Part shown: in pieces, positions 5,194-8,933 of the stretch
Layout: each line of letters begins with the position of its first letter
Numbering within the stretch: the stretch's first letter is position 1
Origin: an uncultured Planctomycetaceae bacterium
Lineage (GTDB): Bacteria; Planctomycetota; Planctomycetia; Pirellulales; UBA1268
DNA: 8,933 nt
Direction: 5' to 3'
Assembly: GCA_937900985.1 (NCBI GenBank)
Contig: CALCGM010000620.1
Coordinates: forward strand, 1 to 8,933
Program-made: the position numbers and the translations under genes
The notes under the pieces: generated by a model
The model's database searches: none
The model's input: the letters and a program-made list of their open reading frames with translations, nothing else
What the model was told of the DNA's origin: nothing

Positions 5194-6912
5194 CTAGCGG
5201 ACGGGGAAACCGTTGAGGGCCGCCGGCTGACCGGCAGTCCCTGCAGCTGGTGGCACAGCAAGCATCGGCGGGCCCCCGGCAGGCAGGGCCGCTGAGGTCA
5301 GGGCCACTGGAGGTCGCCAGGGCGTGGGCGTTCCGATGAGCATCGTGGCAAACTGGCTGTCTGGCACCGAGAAGTCGGCGACCGCCATCACATACTCAAC
5401 GATGTCGTCGTTGTAGCGGGTGACCGCCCCGACGAGGGCCTTCTGCTGCTCCAGCAGGGCCGCATGGGCCGCGATCACCGACTCAATGCCGCGAGCACCG
5501 CGGGCGTGGTCGTTTTCCGCCATCTCCACCGCCGTCTCAGCGGCCAGCACAGCGGCCGCCCGGGCATCGACCTCTTCGTGCTCCAGCGGCAGCGAGCGGT
5601 TGATCGCCCGGATTCGGCCGGTGGCGATTCGCGACGCAAAGAGCACGTCAAAGTGGGTTTCATAGGAGGTCGCCAGCGGCCGATCCACGGGCCAGGGCAG
5701 CGGCTCACTGGCGGGCAGCCGCACAAGATCAACAAGCTCCTGCTGGGCCGACACGACTGCGGCGCGGGCCGCGGCGACATCCGCCAGCCGCGATGCCACT
5801 GCCACGTCGAGGGTTGCCCGATCATGGGGATCCCCACTCGGGGCAACGAGATCGAGCCGGTCAGCAGCCTCCGCTGTCCACCGCAGCACCGCGGCCTGTT
5901 CCACGAGCTTCCAGTAGGCCTGGGTGATCCACAGCCGTCGGCCCCGATCGCCAGACCGCTCCAGCGCTTCGAGCAGCGGCAGCGGCCGGGCCGCCAGGCC
6001 AACCATCACCGCAGGGCCCGAGCCCTGTTCGACCGGCTCAAGGGACGCATCGATCAGCGTGGTCGCCGGGCCGCTCGGCAGCGTGGGCTGCCGCTGGGTG
6101 TCGGCCACGCTGTCGGCAGTCGTTCCGACCGCAGCGGCTCCCTGGCTGGCCATGCCGCCGACATCCGAGGCGTCGAAAGGAGCCGGCTCCTGCAGACTGC
6201 CGGCTCCCGCAGCGCCGGAAACCGCACTCGGTGGCACCGCGAGAGCAGCCGGGGGGCTCCCAAAGCCCGCCCCAGGCAGCGACGCTGGTGGCTCCTCCGG
6301 TGGCGAGGCAAGCACCGAGCGGGTGCCGTCGGCAGCAGGGGGTGCAGCACCGCTAGGCGGCAAGGAGGCTCCGATGGGGGGCGACGGCGGCAGGCCCGCC
6401 TGTGGGACCGCTGTCGTGGGGACGGCTGTGTCGAATGCACCCGCTGGCGGCACGTCCGCCGGGGCTCCAGCGGCGTCGCTGGCAGCCGATTCCGTCGCCG
6501 GCGGCAGCGAAAAGGGCGGGGGGGCTCCAAACCGAGACATGCCCGGGTCGTCTGAAGCCGTCGTCAGGTCGTCGGCCGTCGCGTCGTCGGCCGTGTTGAC
6601 GGTTGAAAAACTGCTCTCTGCCGGCGGCGGCGACGAGCGAAAAAAACTTCCCGGCTCGCTCGCGGGCACACTCGCGGAGCCTGCCCCGCCCGAATCATCC
6701 GCTGCTTCAGTCGCCGGCGGAGCCGCCAGCGCGACAGTCTCGTCGGGGACCGCCTCGGCATCGCTCGACGCATCCGTTGTCTCCTCTGCCGCGTTGGCTG
6801 GCGGCGGAGCAGCGGCCTCCTGCCCCCTCACGGCCGCACCGGTGATGGCCATCGAACACGCCGCGACGAGGCGGAGCGTGTGGCAGCGGAGCAGCAGGGC
6901 AAGACGGATCAT
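5194..6912 (-). CDS. Exported TolC-like coiled-coil protein with long Pro/Ala/Ser linker
   Basis: The product is predicted to be exported and may form part of an outer-membrane efflux or secretion channel. I chose the ATG at 6912 (572 residues) because it begins a signal peptide: MIRLALLLR, then LVAACSMAITGAAV. An in-frame GTG at 6990 would put 26 residues ahead of the signal. VAAC (16-19) could be a lipobox with Cys19 as the lipid-bearing residue; signal peptidase I cleavage near residue 30 is the alternative. Residues about 35-300 are low-complexity, rich in Ala, Pro, Ser, Thr, Asp and Gly. Residues about 313-514 are long amphipathic helices in TolC style: RLWITQAYWKLVEQAAVLR, an LVRLP...LPWPVDRPL turn, and the closing TRYNDDIVEYVMAVADF (498-514). 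Only about one TolC repeat is present, so it may not form a full barrel alone. It follows the SecA-like gene by 186 bases. The TolC relation is by pattern only. Confidence 0.7.
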   Translation of the reverse strand: MIRLALLLRCHTLRLVAACSMAITGAAVRGQEAAAPPPANAAEETTDASSDAEAVPDETVALAAPPATEAADDSGGAGSASVPASEPGSFFRSSPPPAESSFSTVNTADDATADDLTTASDDPGMSRFGAPPPFSLPPATESAASDAAGAPADVPPAGAFDTAVPTTAVPQAGLPPSPPIGASLPPSGAAPPAADGTRSVLASPPEEPPASLPGAGFGSPPAALAVPPSAVSGAAGAGSLQEPAPFDASDVGGMASQGAAAVGTTADSVADTQRQPTLPSGPATTLIDASLEPVEQGSGPAVMVGLAARPLPLLEALERSGDRGRRLWITQAYWKLVEQAAVLRWTAEAADRLDLVAPSGDPHDRATLDVAVASRLADVAAARAAVVSAQQELVDLVRLPASEPLPWPVDRPLATSYETHFDVLFASRIATGRIRAINRSLPLEHEEVDARAAAVLAAETAVEMAENDHARGARGIESVIAAHAALLEQQKALVGAVTRYNDDIVEYVMAVADFSVPDSQFATMLIGTPTPWRPPVALTSAALPAGGPPMLAVPPAAGTAGQPAALNGFPVR

Positions 6913-7098
6913 GAGCGAGCTCGATATTCGTGACCACAAGGCGGCGAGAAAATCCTCGAGAAGCCGCCCTGAGTCAACGGCAATCGCCACCTTGGCTGAC
7001 CAGGTGTCCCCAGCCTGCCAGGTCGTGCCTCCCGCCTTTGTTGAACTGCAGGGTGGCGGGCCCGGGGAGAGCCAGAGGAGGCCTTTTTCGCCAACCGA

Positions 7099-8931
7099 TC
7101 AGCTCGCGGCATCCAGGTAAGGATCCTGGCTCATCTGAATGTGGCTCTCGGCCCGCTGCCGCTCGATGTATTCCAGCACCCGTCGCTGCCGCACATGCCG
7201 AGCCTCAACCTTCCGCTGCGCCTGACGAAACACCCGCAGCAGCCGCTCCGGCCTCACTGTCAGATGGCTGCGAATCCAGGCAGCCACCCGCTTGGCCCGC
7301 TTGGGGCCGTAGCCCATCACCAGGATGTCGTCGTCTGCCGCCGCGTACTGACGCCAGCTGCCGGGGTCGCCCTGCCGGCCGCAGCGGCCGACGAGCTGCC
7401 GGTCGATGCGGGCTGAATCGTGGAGCTCGGTGCAGATCACATGCAGTCCGCCAAGCCCCTCCACCTCCTCGCCAAGCCGGATGTCGGTGCCGCGACCAGC
7501 CATGTTGGTCGACACCGTGATCTGCCCGCGCTGCCCCGCGCCAGCCACAATCTCGGCCTCCTGCTCAATCTGGCGGGCGTTGAGCACCGTGTGGACGAGC
7601 CCCGCGGCAGTCAGCATCTGCGAGAGCTGCTCCGACTTGTCGATCGTCCGCGTGCCGATCAGCACCGGGCGACCTTCGGCATGGAAATGGGCCACTTCGT
7701 CAACGATGCGGCGGAACTTCTCCTGCTCGTCGGCCACCACGACAGGCTCGAGCCGCTGGCGAATCGCCGGGCGGTTGGTGGGCACGACAGACACAGCCAC
7801 GTCGTAGGTACGGGCAATCTCCCCGGCGCTTGTCGCAATCGTGCCCGTCATGCCCGCCAGATGCGGCCAGCGGGCAAAGAGATCCTGGATCGTGATCCGA
7901 GCGGCATGCCCTGAGGGCACGGTGATCTCCACAGCTTCCTTGGCCTCGACGGCCTGATGCAGGCCATCCCGCCAGGAGCGGCCCTCAGCGGTGCGGCCCG
8001 TAAACTCATCGACGATCACGATCTTGCCGTCGCGAACGACATACTGCCGGTCACGGATGAACATCTCTTTGGCTCGGACGGCCCTCTCGACCGCCTCGTA
8101 GAGCACCAGCAGGCTTGTCGCCTCGAGCAGGTGCGGGCGGTGCATCGCCCGCACCCGGCTGCGGCCCGGACCGAGCAGTTCGCAGGTGTGCTTCTGCGGG
8201 TCGAGCTCGAAATCTTCGTCGCGGGTCAGCTGCGTGGCAGCATCGGCAGCAAACTCAAAGAGCGCCTGCTGCTTGGCCTGCGCTTCCCCCGGAGCCGACG
8301 CGATCACCAGCGGCGTCCGAGCCTCGTCAATCAGCACGTTGTCGGCCTCGTCCACCAGGGCAAACCAGTAGGGCCGCTGCAGGAGTTTGGGGCCCGTGCC
8401 GGCCCGCCCCATCAGGGTCGCGCCCAAGTCGACCCGGCCTTCGGCAATCTCTCGCCCCATCAGCCGATCTTTGAGGAAATCAAAGCCAAACTCTTTGGCC
8501 GTGCCGTAGGTCACATCCTTGGCGTAGGCGTCGCGGCGGGCGTCGAAGTCCATCTCCGACTGCACGCAGCCCACGGAGAGGTTGAGGGCTTTGAAGATCG
8601 GCGTCATCCACTCGGCGTCGCGGTGCGCAAGATAGTCGTTGACCGTCGCCAGATGCGCGCCCTTGCCGTAGAGGGCAAAGAGCACCAGCGGCAGGGTGGC
8701 GACCAGCGTTTTTCCTTCGCCCGTCTGCATCTCCACGATGCTGCCGTGCACGAGCGCGACACCGGCGAGCAGCTGCACGTCGTAGTGCCGCATGCCGAGC
8801 GCCCGCCGGCCAGCTTCCCGTGTGGCGGCGAAGCACTCCACCAGCAGGTCTTCCGGCGGCTCACCGCTGCGGGCACGATACGACAGCGAGCGGCCCAGCC
8901 GCCGCAGCCTGGTGTCGTCGAGGAGCTTCAT
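7099..8931 (-). CDS. Short SecA-like preprotein translocase ATPase, lacking C-terminal domains
   Basis: SecA-family ATPases push unfolded proteins through the SecYEG channel. Visible from the Met at 8931: GMRHYDVQLLAG (46-57), Walker A MQTGEGKT (68-75), TVNDYLAHRDAEWM (96-109), Walker B VDEAD (193-197) with IDEARTPL (201-208), a cross-linking domain around 210-345 with VDEFTGRTAEGRSW (307-320) and LHQAVEAKE (324-332), LAGMTGT (358-364), VVPTNRP (382-388), and the second fold with STNMAGRGTDI (474-484) and RIDRQLVGRCGRQGDPGS (508-525). It ends at 610, soon after AQRKVEARHVRQRRVLEY (571-588), the start of the helical scaffold. The two-helix finger, helical wing and zinc-binding tail are absent; housekeeping SecA is about 850-1000 residues. 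Against E. coli SecA about 34 N-terminal residues are missing, so the true start is probably beyond the right edge. With all NTPase motifs intact it is probably an accessory paralogue, not a decayed secA. Confidence 0.88.
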   Translation of the reverse strand: MKLLDDTRLRRLGRSLSYRARSGEPPEDLLVECFAATREAGRRALGMRHYDVQLLAGVALVHGSIVEMQTGEGKTLVATLPLVLFALYGKGAHLATVNDYLAHRDAEWMTPIFKALNLSVGCVQSEMDFDARRDAYAKDVTYGTAKEFGFDFLKDRLMGREIAEGRVDLGATLMGRAGTGPKLLQRPYWFALVDEADNVLIDEARTPLVIASAPGEAQAKQQALFEFAADAATQLTRDEDFELDPQKHTCELLGPGRSRVRAMHRPHLLEATSLLVLYEAVERAVRAKEMFIRDRQYVVRDGKIVIVDEFTGRTAEGRSWRDGLHQAVEAKEAVEITVPSGHAARITIQDLFARWPHLAGMTGTIATSAGEIARTYDVAVSVVPTNRPAIRQRLEPVVVADEQEKFRRIVDEVAHFHAEGRPVLIGTRTIDKSEQLSQMLTAAGLVHTVLNARQIEQEAEIVAGAGQRGQITVSTNMAGRGTDIRLGEEVEGLGGLHVICTELHDSARIDRQLVGRCGRQGDPGSWRQYAAADDDILVMGYGPKRAKRVAAWIRSHLTVRPERLLRVFRQAQRKVEARHVRQRRVLEYIERQRAESHIQMSQDPYLDAAS

Positions 8932-8933
8932 CT

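Noticed and set aside
7081..7090. TTTTT run as a terminator of the SecA-like gene
   Set aside because: The run is on the plus strand; minus-strand RNA has A residues here, and no adjoining stem was found.
5924..7120. 398-codon open frame on the plus strand, Ala/Gly/Ser-rich
   Set aside because: Its low-complexity composition mirrors the Ala/Pro/Ser linker of the minus-strand TolC-like gene; there is no signal peptide or domain of its own.
7099..8931. SecA-like gene as a truncated pseudogene of housekeeping secA
   Set aside because: All ATPase motifs are intact over 610 residues with no frameshift or internal stop, so a short accessory class is more likely, though a full-length secA elsewhere cannot be checked from this window.

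Overview
The window is GC-rich, and every gene I can support lies on the minus strand, so it reads from the right end to the left. In that order it holds: a short SecA-like ATPase (5' end at or beyond the right edge), an exported TolC-like coiled-coil protein, a DusB-type tRNA-dihydrouridine synthase, a SufR-type Fe-S sensing repressor, a small proline-rich ORF, a lone NuoB subunit of complex I, SufC, and SufB (cut by the left edge). The gene set, the high GC, the Ala/Pro/Ser-rich exported protein and the short accessory SecA fit Planctomycetota best. That assignment is inference; no rRNA or other phylogenetic marker is present.

Region 1 (about 6.9-8.9 kb) carries the SecA-like protein. It has both nucleotide-binding folds and the preprotein cross-linking region but stops soon after the second fold. 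It therefore lacks the two-helix finger, the helical wing and the zinc-binding tail of a housekeeping SecA. Region 2 (5.2-6.9 kb) carries a signal-peptide protein with a long low-complexity linker and a C-terminal helical region resembling half of a TolC-type outer membrane factor. The two may belong to one export system, but they are 186 bases apart and the link is not proven.

Region 3 (3.95-5.02 kb) is dus, with two hairpins ahead of it. Region 4 (1-3.9 kb) is an Fe-S cluster module. sufR is preceded by a striking 30-bp dyad that overlaps a candidate -35 box. After sufR the 61-codon ORF, nuoB, sufC and sufB follow closely; the sufR/small-ORF junction is TGACATG and the small-ORF/nuoB junction is an ATGA overlap. 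SufC and SufB assemble Fe-S clusters, SufR senses them, and NuoB consumes one (cluster N2), so the layout suggests a sensor, a client and the assembly machine under one control.

No tRNA, rRNA, CRISPR array, IS element or plus-strand gene could be supported. The largest gene-free gap is under 200 bases.
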